Positions 47,101-60,200 of a stretch of DNA of 64,000 nt are shown here, in pieces. A model generated the notes under the pieces. That model worked only from the letters and a program-made list of their open reading frames with translations, searched no databases and was not told the DNA's origin. Each line of letters starts with the position of its first letter. Position 1 is the first letter of the stretch. The stretch comes from Cardiocondyla obscurior. Taxonomy: Eukaryota; Arthropoda; Insecta; Hymenoptera; Formicidae. The stretch lies in contig NC_091867.1 of NCBI RefSeq assembly GCF_019399895.1, positions 1,302,001 through 1,366,000 of the forward strand. The letters run 5' to 3'. Position numbers and translations under genes: made by a program.

Positions 47101-50100
47101 TTTTCTTCTCACGTCTATTGCTCTTTCGAACCGCGAATTCTCAAAGGTCTTTAAAGAACTGTCGCGTTAATCGCAATGGCAATTTATTCGTACGCACTCA
47201 GTTAATTCTGCGAATAAAAATGTTCAAATCACATTTATTAATCTACAGATGCTTAATTGAGACAAAAGCTTAAGCTGCGCGTACGCTCTTTTGATTTTTG
47301 CGGCACGATAACGGTATGACGTAAGTAACGAAAATGGTAAAATTGAAAACTTTTTCCGCGACAATCTCAATCGGGACCGTTCGGACAATTCGTGAAAATT
47401 CCACACGCTCGATATGAAAAATAAAAATTGCGTGACGTTGCTCGACGAGAGACGAGGGAGAAAGAGGTGACGAAAGCATGCGAGAACGTTTGTCGTCGTT
47501 GCGTCGCGTAATTTTTCCCTGCATTGCGAAAATGTCGATCGCATGCTTAGATTGTTCGTGGCTATCGTGGAATTCTATATGCGTCGTTTTCATCGGAAAG
47601 TTCCCTGTTCGATTTCTGCTTCCCGAAAAGAACGATCGTCGTATTTAGGGTGCAAGTCTTATAAATTGTTGCAGAAAAAAATGAAAATGAAATTGAAAGG
47701 ATATCTCTATAGGTGTATGGACAGATCGTAAGATAGAGTTTTTTTTTTATATTTTATTTAGATAAAATATGGAAAAGTAATCTAGGAGAGATACTTCTTA
47801 CGTACGCAGGAATACTCGAACTCTTCCTTATTGTAGATCGATATTTCGTTATCGGAAAACAGTAGCCTCCTTCGTGAAACGACAAAGATGTGTGTGTGTC
47901 TGTGTCTATGCGCGTGTAAATTACAAAATGACAGCATTGAAAACGTTAAGACGTCCACGATCTTGTTCAACGACATTGTCGTATTTACTACGAACTCTGA
48001 ATTTCGCATAAAGTTTGTTGCAGAGAGCGGCCATTTTGACATATAAATTTCCACTGTTATCTGGATACAAATAGCCTTTTCGTAAAACACACAAAGCCTT
48101 AAAAAAAAAATCTAGTCGATGAAGTAAGACATTTATTTTTCCAATTAAATAGAAATAGCATGTTTGAGTAATTAAAAAAAATTGCACAACTTACTTCTTT
48201 CGTTTTTCGATCAGTTTGATCGTTCCACCGACTTTATAATTGTTAATTAAAATAAAGATGCAATCGCGTATGTGGATTTGTGCGCCAAACAATTATTTCT
48301 GCAGATGTGCTTCTAATGCGAAATTAATTGTAGTTTATTTACTCGCTATTAAATACGTCGGAATCTATTATGACGCGATTTATTTAAATCGGTCAAGGAA
48401 AGTTGAGCGTAACAATAGGACGAGGGTGGAAAAAAAAAAATGGGTTGCGGATTTTCACGTCAAGAGACAAAGTTAAATGCGCTCCCCCTAAACAGCTTAT
48501 CGTGATATCTTGTTGGGACAACCAGCCTATCTCGACGGGCCAATAAAAATCGGCTTTTTGTTTTTCTTGTGTTTCGCGATGGAAAAAAAGGACCTACGTG
48601 TAATCCCCGATTTTGTAAATACAAAACGCGAGGGGTCGAACGTTTCGACATAGAGGTATTGAAAAGTAAAGTTCTGAAAGCAATAAAATGTTCGAAAAAA
48701 AGAAAACTTCCCAGATTAGAGTTAAAAAGATGACAGAGATTTAAAGAAATTTAGAGTTCAAGAAAACTTCTCGCAACATTTATTTTATGTGCGCAGGTAT
48801 TCTTTATTGCGTTAAAAAATAATGGATCAAATTTCTGAAAACAAAGCCTAATTTTAATTTATTTGTTGTCGAGTTCTTTTGCGAGTGTTTAAGAAAAATC
48901 GTCGGGAGTTCAAAGTTCAACGTCAGTTGACCTCTCTTTGCACTTTTTTTTTTTTTAGCAACATATATTACACGATATTTTCTTTCTTTTTAACTCCTGA
49001 GCACACCGGAAAAAGTGTTGTTTCTCATCGTCTCCATCTCACGGGGAAATTTCCTCCCCTTTTTCTTCTTTTTCTCTTTCTCTTTTTCTTTCTCCGATCT
49101 TAACAGGACAACGACCCGACAACGGTTACATTAAACAAGCGAGTTATTTCCATCTTTAGGAAAGACTTCTCGTTACGAAAGCAGCGTCACGTTAAGGAAA
49201 ATTTCATTACGCTCGATGGATTGAAGTTTCGTCGAATTCTTTATGCACGTACAAACAAATATACACGTACACATACGCGAGTGAGATTTTCCTGGTCGAG
49301 AGTATCGATTTCCGTTAACATTTAATGCGAGTTATATCCCGTTGTTTGTTATACCGTTTTACGTAGTTGCAAGTACAATCTTTATCCTCTTCCATGTCCT
49401 GCCTTTCTCTTTCTCTGTCTCTCATTTTTTTTTTTTTTTTTAATTTCTAAAGTTAAAAAAAAAGGAAGAGAGATGCAGAGCTCTCGAACCTTTTCCAGTG
49501 ACAGAATCTTGATAAAGAGATCACGCTTTTTGAAAATTTGATTACCCTGGCAATGGGAAGGACGCAAACGCGCCCCTCTTATCGCATCTTCAATTTCCAG
49601 CGTTCTACTTTAGCCCTTCTTGCAAATAATCTCGTTCGATCTAAATGAATCGAGATGCAAACTAAATATCTTAAAGTGTTTTCGCTCCTGCTTTTTTTTT
49701 TACAACGAGTCTTTATTTGAAAGCACATCGTTATTATCTTTAAGCTAAGAATTCCAGCAACTAATTTATTTGGCTCGACGACAACCGAGAGCTTTATTCG
49801 ATTTTATTTATGTGAAATAAATAGCTATCAAGTGCATTGCTTTGTGCAACAATAAAAATACAAAGTAATTACTTTGTGCGAGCACCTGATTATGTAATAA
49901 CTTCTTTGCGCGGCATGTTGCCGCTCGCATTACGCGACGCTTTGTTCTCCGTCAGTGTTCTCGTAACAAAAAATATAACGGAGTATATTTGGAAAATTAA
50001 TCGTCACAGCAGGGTTCGGTACTCTCGGAATAGTATATTTACGATCGGCCTCATAAATATTCATCGGCGCCGTACTTTTACCGGCGCATCTAATTGTAGA

Positions 50101-52558
50101 ATCCAGATTGAATTTCTGTAGCTGCAGATATTCCGTTCGTGTTTAGCGAACCCGCGCCGCGACCGTAACACGTCATTAACGAGGGAGCTCGTTTGATTAT
50201 CGCGCCCGCGCCAACAAATGTTCTCACCCTGTTACAATCAGTCTAATAGGGTGGGTTTGGAGAGACCCTACAAACGTCAAGGCGACAAGAGCAAAATGCA
50301 TGGTTTACCCATAAAAGAGTATTCTACTTATAAGTGCTGCGAATTTCTCTAAGTAGAATTTTTTTTTTTTTTTTACGAAGTAGGGGGTTGAAAGAAAATA
50401 GTCAAAGCGGGTACAATCTCTTTACAGCCATCAATGATTTTTGATTCACGTCGAGTCGCGGTATCACGCGCATTACAGCTCTCTGCATTTTAATTTATCA
50501 ATGCCGTTGTTTCCCATAAAAATAAAGAGAGTGGAGCTGCGAGAGTTTGTTATTCCGGCATGAAAGCGCGAGCTCCCTTTCACAATTCACCACGGAACAA
50601 ATCAGGGTGTGCTTGCACAAAAAATAAAAATGCACACTCTTATACTATTGGCGTGTACCCTATGTACCTATCGATACGTTTGTTGTTTGCGTAGCTCGAG
50701 ATTATTTTTATCATATTTTTTTTTTTGTAATTAATATCTGGGGGGACTATTATGTAACTTTTTCTTTTTATTCCGATAACAAGAATGGCGCGGATGAAAG
50801 AAATAACTTTTGCGAACTTTAAATTATTTCCAGTTAGTAGCTTCGCTGTTATGTTTAATTAGTTGTTGCCGCATTAACGTAATTGAACTTTCTGCATATT
50901 CTGTGGAAGCGCAGCCAGCCAGTGTGTGACGTAGCTTTTATACAAAGAAGAGGTTTGAAAATAATATCGAACAGTAAGTAACGCGAGAAGCGTCACTGAT
51001 GTAGTCTTCTACGGTGGGACTTCCGCGACGAAATGTCGCATTGATGCGCGTGTACATAGGTACGAGTCGTCGACAATTCTCACGTTACCCCGTCGTCTTT
51101 CGCAACCTTCGTCGATATGCTTGTGCAGGGCTAGGCGCCGTCACGACGGCGAAGTTGCGCGGAATTCACACAACCAGTCGATGCGGCACGTGCGGCCGGA
51201 TTTCGCGGACGGAATGTGCCGTTGACACGTCTGATAAGGACACTTTTCGCCCATTGAGACCGAACAAAGGCCCGCGCGCTGCAGCTGGCGTTTATGCGCC
51301 GAACCGATAAATTCGAGCGCGTTATTTCTTTCTCTTCATGTCTCGCGCGCGTGCTCGTTTACGTCAAAATAATGATGCAGTTGCATAACGCTTCGGGGAC
51401 GCTTCGCCGGCACGAGCCTATTCGTTCGCGCGAATCGAACGGGTCTTTTCGTGGGGGAGGAAAAAAGCTCCTGCCTGTGGACCACTTGATTGTCCGCTCT
51501 GAGAGAAAGTTTAGCTTTGACTATAATTCAATATTTTTCACTATAAATGTGGTTGACCACTTTTTATCTTTTTTCTTTTTTTTTTTCCACCAACAATGGT
51601 CGAGTCAGCTGTATCTATTTGTTACAAACGTCATAAAATTAAGTTGAGGCTGTATGTAGATGTATTTATCTCTCGGTGCGGATCGATTTCGCTTATTCCG
51701 TTACATTTTGTGTGAACGTAAAGTCACACTTGATCTCCCAAACGTATAAAATTAATTACATAAATTAAAGGCCGATGTCGTAAACTCGTTTTTATCACCG
51801 CGTTACTTGTATGATCAAATTTCGGGAATAAATACGCGTTTTAATTTTGAAATTCGGTAGGATAAGTAATACGATCTATATGCAGGGTATCAAATCAAAA
51901 CTCGTTTATTCCACTTTCGGTCGGAAATTAGTTTGATATCAGAACGCGCGCTTCGAATACTTGTCACTGATCGTCGCTGAATGCGGCGTACGACATAGTA
52001 GCATTTTTTTTTCCCGGAAGTTTTAATGAGAACATCCGGCAAAACGGAGAGTTAGTAGTTTTAGTAGTTTTTAGTAATTTTACTTGAGAAACTAGCGGGA
52101 CACTCTGCATAATATTTTATAATCTAGAATTTGTTTGATTTCACGTCGTAATTAGGACAATTGAAAGGAACGCGCACACACTTTTTTGCTGTTCAACATC
52201 CCCAATTATTAATATCTACATAAAAGTAACAGAAATGAAAATCCTGCGTTGTTCCGTACTGCCGGTTACGAGTAAATCACTCCCGAGTTAATCAACCTCA
52301 ATCTGTAACGACTTCAGCGATTTGGGTTTAATTTCTGCGCAACATCGATTTTTCACCACGGAATTTAAGTAGGATTGTAAATAAGCTCTTGAAAAATTAT
52401 TATATTCAGCAAACGCATTTGATTTGCCTGTTTATTCGATAAAGCTTTTTTCGCGAGCGTGTATTACGCGCAGTCGGCAAATAGCGTAGATTATTGCATT
52501 AACGGCGGCGTAATATCGTTTCATAAGTCAAGCGTGTCGTTTGCTGTTATTTCTGTTA
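41176..52558. other. Long interval without recognised genes
   Basis: About 11 kb. One minus-strand ORF at 41761-42054 (97 codons, acidic, Lys-Glu-rich C-terminus) has coding-like composition but no family. 43,880-45,000 is GC-rich, with GCC/GAC trinucleotide runs at 44331-44390 and ORFs on both strands, and could be a promoter or CpG-rich leader. The rest is AT-rich, with T-runs near 46790-46805, 49425-49441 and 50360-50375. Confidence 0.45.
44331..44390. repeat. GCC/GAC-type trinucleotide repeat
   Basis: An imperfect array of gccgcc and gccgac units in a GC-rich block. It translates to Pro-Thr or Ala-rich runs on either strand, which explains the ORFs there. Confidence 0.85.
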
Positions 52559-52732
52559 ATGCGTTATCGTTTTGGATGCATTAACGGCGAGCGATCAGAC
52601 TACGGTTCGTTAAATACATTAGTTGGAGTGGAAAGTGACGAGACGCAATCGTCCATATCGGGCCTGCTCGCGGAGCTGGCCGCCGTATCTCGCCGACCGA
52701 AACCGTTCAACTCCAGACTGGGAATTTGTTTT
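52559..52732 (+). CDS. Isolated coding-like exon, unassigned
   Basis: An open frame with ATG at 52559 ends at a good donor (tgtttt then gtaagt, 52733). The sequence includes DYGSLNTLVGVESDETQ, SSISGLLAELAAVSRRPKPF and NSRLG, which looks like ordered protein and not a random AT-rich ORF. It ends in phase 0, whereas the exon at 57243 requires phase 1, so it cannot join that exon directly. It may be an alternative first exon spliced to an unseen partner, or part of another gene. Instead of an ATG start, an acceptor-like ag at 52590-52591 could open it. Confidence 0.35.
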
Positions 52733-55700
52733 GTAAGTTCGCTCGTTCTCACATACCGTCGGCGCAGTTCAACTGAACTTCTCCTTCACTTCCTCTTCCG
52801 TTCGTGATCGACATATTACTTCCAAGCGTACTTTGTTGTACTTTTACGATCCCGATAGTGCGGAGTGTACTTTTTTTTTTCTTTTTTTTCCTTCCTTTCT
52901 TTTTTTTTTTTTTCTTCTCCAAAATTTGTAAGACACTTATGAAAAGATTATCTTGCAACTTTATCGATAGGGAATATTTTTATGAAATTCTGTAACTAAT
53001 TTTTATCTCTCAACTTGTTATTATAAAAGTTATCGAGACAAGTGACGTTATGCAATTGACTGAGGAAAAAAATAAATTTATAATTAATACTGTTTTAATT
53101 GAGATTAATATATCTCTAACGCATCGGTTACAAAGTAAGACATTCTCGTGGAAGAAATCTCACAATCAGTTAGAATAATGACGGCCGCAAGTAGGATTTA
53201 TCCGATTAGTTGCGCAATATCATTTAAATTTCTAATTCGATGACACGCATCAGCGATTGTTCTGGCTGAGCAGTGGCATTAATCATGTAACAGTATTTGT
53301 ATAATGACTGACATATAATTGATCCTGTTATTTATTAATCCGCAACATGGTTGTCCGTGCGACTTTCAGGCAGTTTATCGATAAAGATTTGCGTCGACGT
53401 AACGAAGGCTCATTCGAGATGGTAGATTAAAAATCTTGGTAGCAATCATTTGCAAATCAATATAAACGTGATAAATCGGCATTCGAATCCGTCGCCGTGC
53501 AGCTGAGGATTTAATCTGGTGTAACGCAGTAATGGTTGCTCGAATTTCCGGCAGCAAGGAATGCCGCCAGTTCTTGGAAAGCTTTTTGAAAGTTCTAAAA
53601 TCCGACGTAATTCGATGGTAGCCAGGCTTGAAGAGCTTTCACGTTATCCGCCGCGTCCTCGCGAGTACGTAACTATTTTCTTCTTCGCCTTTCTGTCTTC
53701 TCTCTCTCTGCGAGCGCAGATAACTACGTTCTGTTGACTTAACGTCACTGTCATTGTATTTATCCACCTACACGTACGAGCGCTGTCAGATGAATCTTTT
53801 ATATACTCGAAAGTGCACGTAGCACGCTCCCAAATGTTTGCATAAATATTATATATATAAAAAATACATAAATATAATAATTAAAGAAAAAATTAAGTTA
53901 TTGAAAGAATTAAGATAAAATTCAAACATCGAATATTATTTACAGTAATAAACTTAAATCTAAGATACTTTACAGAATTACATCAACTACTCGCGACTCG
54001 TTCTCAACTCATTGTGACGTTCCAGCGCCTGCAAAAAGATATCTTGCAGTACGAACAAATTCTCTTGACTCTCACGTAGCGGCGTGACATTTTATTTAAT
54101 AAACCCTACGGCTTTAATATGTTTATATCAATTTGATTGTGTAAAAAGAATTTCTGTGAAAAATTGAAATTCTACCGAGCTTAATCGTTTATTCCAAATT
54201 TATTATTTGAACCGCGAAAAAATGAATTTATTTTGTAAATTAAATACGGATAGTATCTTTTTCATATTTAATTGTGCACATTGTGCACGTGTTATAATTT
54301 TTTTTTAGTAGGTTTATCATTTTGTATTCTATTACATAATGTACGTCATGATTTCTCTCGGCGGTTCAATTTATCTCGTGATCGATAGTCTCAACATTCA
54401 CGTGGCGCTCATAAATTTTCCCCGCTACTTGCCCCGGCACGATCTTTTTGTCGGCGATTCACGCTTTCCCGCACAAGTTCGCAGTGATCCTGTAGAACAC
54501 ATGTCTGACGAATATGGACTCATATTATCCGAGTACGTGATCCCATTTACCGCTAGGATAGAGTCCTAAATGATAATACTCGAGATACAGAATGCTTGTC
54601 TGTATCCGCATTAAACCGGTAGCTTTCCTCAAAGCACGTCGTATTAATCTTTCTTTACGTGCGCCGTGCAATTTCCGTCTCTTCATCGAGACTATTACCT
54701 TCTCATATTAATTCAATTCGCATTACCTTACCTGAAACTCAAGCCTGAAATCCGCCGGCCGTCCAGTTTATTCGTCGAATATACATATAACAATCATGTG
54801 ACGTGTACTGGAGTGTGAAAAGAAAAATGACATAACATCGCGTAGCGTTAGTGCCGCGGAAAAGATGAAGGCTCGAAATATTCGTATTGCCGGAAAGCGT
54901 ACCGAGCACGCGAAGAAATCTTCTTCCGCGAGCGATATTCGTTCTTTCCTCATTTTTCTTATTTTCTTTCGCGAGGTACGCGGCCATAAATTTCGATTGG
55001 AGAACTCGCGGTGCACTTCGTGGTTCTCGTTTTAAAAAAAAAAAGGCCGCAACGTGCCCGTGCTTGCACCCTCCGCTCGTAAATTCCAATCAGAACTCGA
55101 AATTTATGGGGCGAGTTACGTACGGCGCACATCTCGAAATTCGTCGTTCCTACGCACGCAAATCCGATCGTCCCCCGGCGTCGAGTAATCGTGCACGTGC
55201 GACTTTATTTTATTTTATTTCTCTTTTTTTCTTCCGATTTTGCGTGACTCCCGCGCCCGTCTCGTCCCGCCGACTATGATAACGTAAAACGAACGATACT
55301 TTTGTGGACTACACCGCGTTCCGAATGCCCACGATTTCTCGAACGGCATCTCGTAGAATCCAACTAACAACACGCCGACGAAGCTCGGTCTTTGAAAATA
55401 AAATATTCGATGCTTTTGCATATTCCTTCTTTTTTCATACGCGTATGCTTTAGCATGTAACTTACAGTGAAGTATCCCGTTTGACGTGACTTCGAATAAA
55501 TGAAGCGACAGCGGAGAACAGTGGCTTTCTGAAATTCACGCTCGGTTGATCCGAAAACGTAACATACGCCGGGTCTTACCGAACAACGGGTCGATCGACT
55601 TTTAAAATCCTTGACTCCGGGTCTTGCCTTGGCGTTTTACGGCACGGCGGAGCCCTCGGACAGGAAAAATCGTTGTTGAATTTCAGTAAATGGAGTTGTC

Positions 55701-57242
55701 GCCGATGTGCCCGTGGGAAAAATCCTTACCGCGAGGGAAAACGAGGCTGGCATTCAACCCGAGCCGAACTGAAATACAGATTATACGTCAACCGCGTATC
55801 CAAGCGGTCGCAAAAAGCAAAAAAAAAAAAGAGCCACGGGTTGTAATAGAATCGGAAAACGATTTGTAATGAAGTTAAATCGTCGGGAAGCAAAATAGTC
55901 GTCTGAGGCGTGTCCAGGATCAAGCGTCGGCGAGCTCGATTCGGACAGGAGGGAAAAAATGTCGATTGCCTGCTGCTCGAACGGCGAAGATTGATGAATC
56001 TCAAGATGCAATTCGAGATCGAAACTCTTGGCAGTCCTGGCTTTTTCCCACGGTGTCCTTGATTGAAGGAAAATCCGGAAAGTCTTGGAATACTCCGGAA
56101 CCCTTTGTCGTGATATTATTTTCGAGGAAAATCTTACGTAGGACTCTCGCCGCTCTTGTGGGCGTATCGAGAACGGAGTTCGACGAAAATTAAAACATGG
56201 AACACAAACATTCGAAATATTCGCCTCGCCGATTAATTCTGGCCGATATTAAATTTTCCGGTATGCACGTCGTTGCTTTCGCGGCTAACTATTCGTGATC
56301 GTGCACCCGTTGAAATTTCCTTGATAGTCAATATTTTACTGCGTTCTGCTAACATTGCCGCTCTGTTAAGCGCGACATTGCTGAAAATGACCTGAGTGCT
56401 TTAAGAGGTCGATTTTCCATTTTTAATTATCGAAAATTCCACTAAGAAATAATACACGAATTACATGTAATATCTTTGTAGGTAAAAGTTTTATAGAAAG
56501 AATTTTTATGACGAAACAAATCTAATACGAATACGGAAGCTGATACTTGTGCGCTTTAGTGATACTCGAACAATGGAATCAAATGGTGAAAATATTTTAC
56601 GTGGAGAAGGAAACTATCATTCCTCTGGAGAAACATGAATTTATGACGTTTTACATGTGTGATAAGGGACCGCGAGGGTTTGCGAGAGAGACGATAGGAA
56701 AGAGCGTTACGTTTTTAAAGGCACGCAACCGAGAGCAGCGGCATTTTTCTCCCCTCTGTTATATATCTGTCTTCTCTTCTCAAAGTGAGATAAAAGAGAG
56801 AAGACGAGTCGAAAAGCAGCGCAAGCACGGTACATTCGTGGTAAATTTCTCTCACGATCTTTGTGGGAGGAAAAAAAAAAAGAAAAATTATTAAAAGCGA
56901 GCCTTCTCTTTCACAAGTTTTGTAATGCGCTGTAAACAAGATTTATTTCATTAAGCTGTTTGTTGCGTTATTACAAAAATTTGAATTAACTTTCGCGAAT
57001 TAGGTAGACGGGAGAGATCCCTGAATTGTGCGGAGTTAAATTTTATCCTCGACTGTTTGTCTACAAGTGTGCCATTCGATTTAAAGCGGCGACGACTCAA
57101 CTCCGGCCATTTAACAAACCGCTAATTACCGTCTTTCGTCGTGGTAAAATATAAAACTGCGCCGTAAAAAAAATACCGATGAACAGGTACGGGTGAAAAA
57201 AAGTCTTTAGTGAATTCGACGTCTTTTTTTGTTGGATTTCAG
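52733..57242. other. Intronic or intergenic sequence
   Basis: No further coding exon was identified. A long T/C tract lies at 52870-52919. GC-richer parts (54,880-55,280 and 55,500-56,200) carry overlapping ORFs without family support. The last bases before 57243 (gttggatttcag) form the acceptor of the next exon. Confidence 0.5.
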
Positions 57243-60200
57243 GTGCACAAGATAGGATGAGTCGCCGAGAGGACTCGCTGTTACGGCAGCATTGCAGCCG
57301 TTTGCTGCAACTGGCCGAGGCGACGAACATCAAACCCGGCCGCGGCAACGGGAAGAGACATGGACAGAGGCATGATTACGGGTTAGTTTAAAGAAAAATG
57401 TACAAATTTGTTAGCGACTAGATAACGGATCAATCATTTTATGAAAAATTTATTTGTCGATTAATTTGAATTTAATTGATCATTTAACGAAAGCTGGCAT
57501 TACGCTTAAGTTGCTGCAGCAGCGGGTGTTGCAGCAACAATTGTTGCAGTAACGGTGGACCTAGTCGAGTGATGCTCCAGGATATCAGAAGCGACTCTGG
57601 TTACAGGCCGAACATCGAGTACTTGGTGTTCCCGAAGCGCAAGAACAGTAATCCGAATTTGACGAACGTTGTCGATGGCTCGCCGCCAAGTAAATCCAAG
57701 TCGAATACGACGAATTCGGGAAAATTCAGGCTCGCCGGGGTCTTCACGCCGCATTACGCGAGAGGCTCCTCGCAGGACTCGTCTGTTACATCCAGGAAAA
57801 ATCACGTCAATGTACGTAAGCTTGCATTTAAAATGTTTTATTCAGCATTTTTATCCGTTATTTATACCAAAGTAAACAAAATCTAGCCTTGCTTTTTTTT
57901 TTCTTTCTCTCTCTCTCTCTCTTGTTAATCTCTATACGGTTCGCGAAACCATTTGTCGCGTGCTTGCGATTAATTGCGATATTGTAAATAAATTGACGAA
58001 CGAACGATCGAAAGTTGAGCGGCGTGTCAATGCGCTATTGGATTGCGCGGAGTAATGAAAGTCAATAAAACGATACGCGTTCCAAGTTTGAGTCGTCGCG
58101 ACAGTTCGCCTGTATGGACGAGTTCTCCTCTCGGCCAGGACGAGAATAAAAATACTTTCCTCGATGCACGGCTGAGTTGCGCCAACCCACCGGTCGTACG
58201 TGCTTTAACCGTATTTGGAAGTAGAGACGGCCTCTCAGCTTCTCCGTGCTCTTATGGTTACGCGCGTTTAGTCTGTGATCGATGTAATGGCGCCCTATAC
58301 AGCACAAGCACCTTTGGCGATTGACACAATTTCATAACGATCATGACTGGGCGATAATGGCCGCTAACATGCCGCGACTAAATAAGGAAAATCAAAAACG
58401 GTCTTAGAAAACAATACTTTATTATACTTTATTACGCGCTAAACGCGTTTCAGAGACTTCAAAACTGCTCTGCCCCCCTTTTTTTTTTTTCTTTCTTCCG
58501 AAAAGTACCTCGGAAATTCGAAGCATCGTGTTACAAAATCAATAAAATTGTTGGATACAAACGGGAAGGTACTTAAGCTTTCGTTACGATCGTTAATTTT
58601 AAGACATATATCTCCCGAGATCGGGAACTCAGATAATTTTACGCGCGCAATGAAGATTAATCGTCTCCCTTAAACGAATTGGAATTGTTCGATCGCTCTC
58701 AAATCCGCGTGTACGGTTGTCGACCGCGTCCCACGGATATTCTGTCTCTTCTGCCCACGAAGAATAGCCTTGGATTTCGGTTGTAGAGCACGTCGATGGA
58801 TAGCGGGAGCGTGATAGGTCATCAGCCGGGGTCCAGCGGGCCCACGGTGGTCATGCGGAATACCGGGCGCCGCTCGCTCTCGCAGACCTCGCAATCCTCC
58901 AGGCAGCACTCGATCGAGGATGGGATACGTGGGGGCAACGTGGGCGTCGGAGGGCCCGTATCGACCTTGTCCTCGAATCAGGCCTCCGGCCAGGCCGCTC
59001 CTCCGTCTCTGTCGCCGCGCAGAGTCAGTCCCGGCGCGGATACAAGCGAGATCACCAACGCAGGTCCCATCCCGCGAGCCGACAGGTAATATCGCGCAAC
59101 GCCGTTATATCGCTATGCTATGCCGGCTCTTGGCGCGTCTTAAATATTCCAGCAACTCCCACGGTTCCACGGTAATTGCGCGTCGCTTTCAGCTCGATAG
59201 CTTTTTAATCGGGAGAAAGAAACGGCGAATTGATACGTCTGGGTGAAATTGATTGCGCGAGTTCGAGAGAATTTTGCGGATCCACTGTGTTACGGTAGTG
59301 TGCAACGAAATCGTACGTGACACGTGAAGCGTTTCTGGTGAAACGTAACGATCGCGTCTGGTCCACGTTCTCCACGAGGAAGGCCCTCGGCGCGGAATCT
59401 CGCCAGGGTTTAACGTATATCGGAACGACGGGAACACTTGGCCGATCGTTATCCCGTTCGCGCACCCTTGTCTCTTCCGCCTGGATCGTCTCTGGATGCT
59501 GCTAGTGTTTACATCCGATGTAAATTTCATGAAGCCCGACGGACCACCGTGAGGACCACTCTCACGCTACTTCTTCGCGCACTCGGATATCCGTCTGCCG
59601 TGACCTGGTTACACGAGGGAAATGTAAAATTCATCGGTCAAACGCCGAATCGAAAATGGACGTTCCTGCCTCAAGGCCGATAGCTCGCCCATTAATTTGC
59701 AAAGGCAATTCAAATTTTTCAGGAATATGCAAGATGCAAAGGAAATTTGTCTTTCTCACTTGCGGGACATTTCTATCGGGGGCAAACCTGGCGATATGAA
59801 ATTGCCGTGCTCCCGTGAATCAATTTTAAAAAGCAAGACGGATAAACATACAGACGGATGAGAAATGTTCCGCGAGGTCCAGCGCGACTGTATTCGCCCA
59901 AACGTACGCGGCAGTAGGTTGGAAGAGGAGGTGATCGTCTCATCCCGCTATCTTTTTACTCGGACCGAAGAATCGCTCTATTTAAAAAACGGTTCTATTA
60001 AAAACGCCGTACTATCGCAAAGGAAGCGAACGACTCTACGTGTTATGTCAGTTAAGAGGTAAATATGATTAATTGGGGACAGATATTCTCGTCTCAATTG
60101 ATCTACCCGGCGCGCGTTTCGTCGCTCCACAGTCGAGCAATATCGACGAGGTTATTCGCAGCAGGTATCCGAAATACGTTTTGTCATCTAGTTCCATCGT

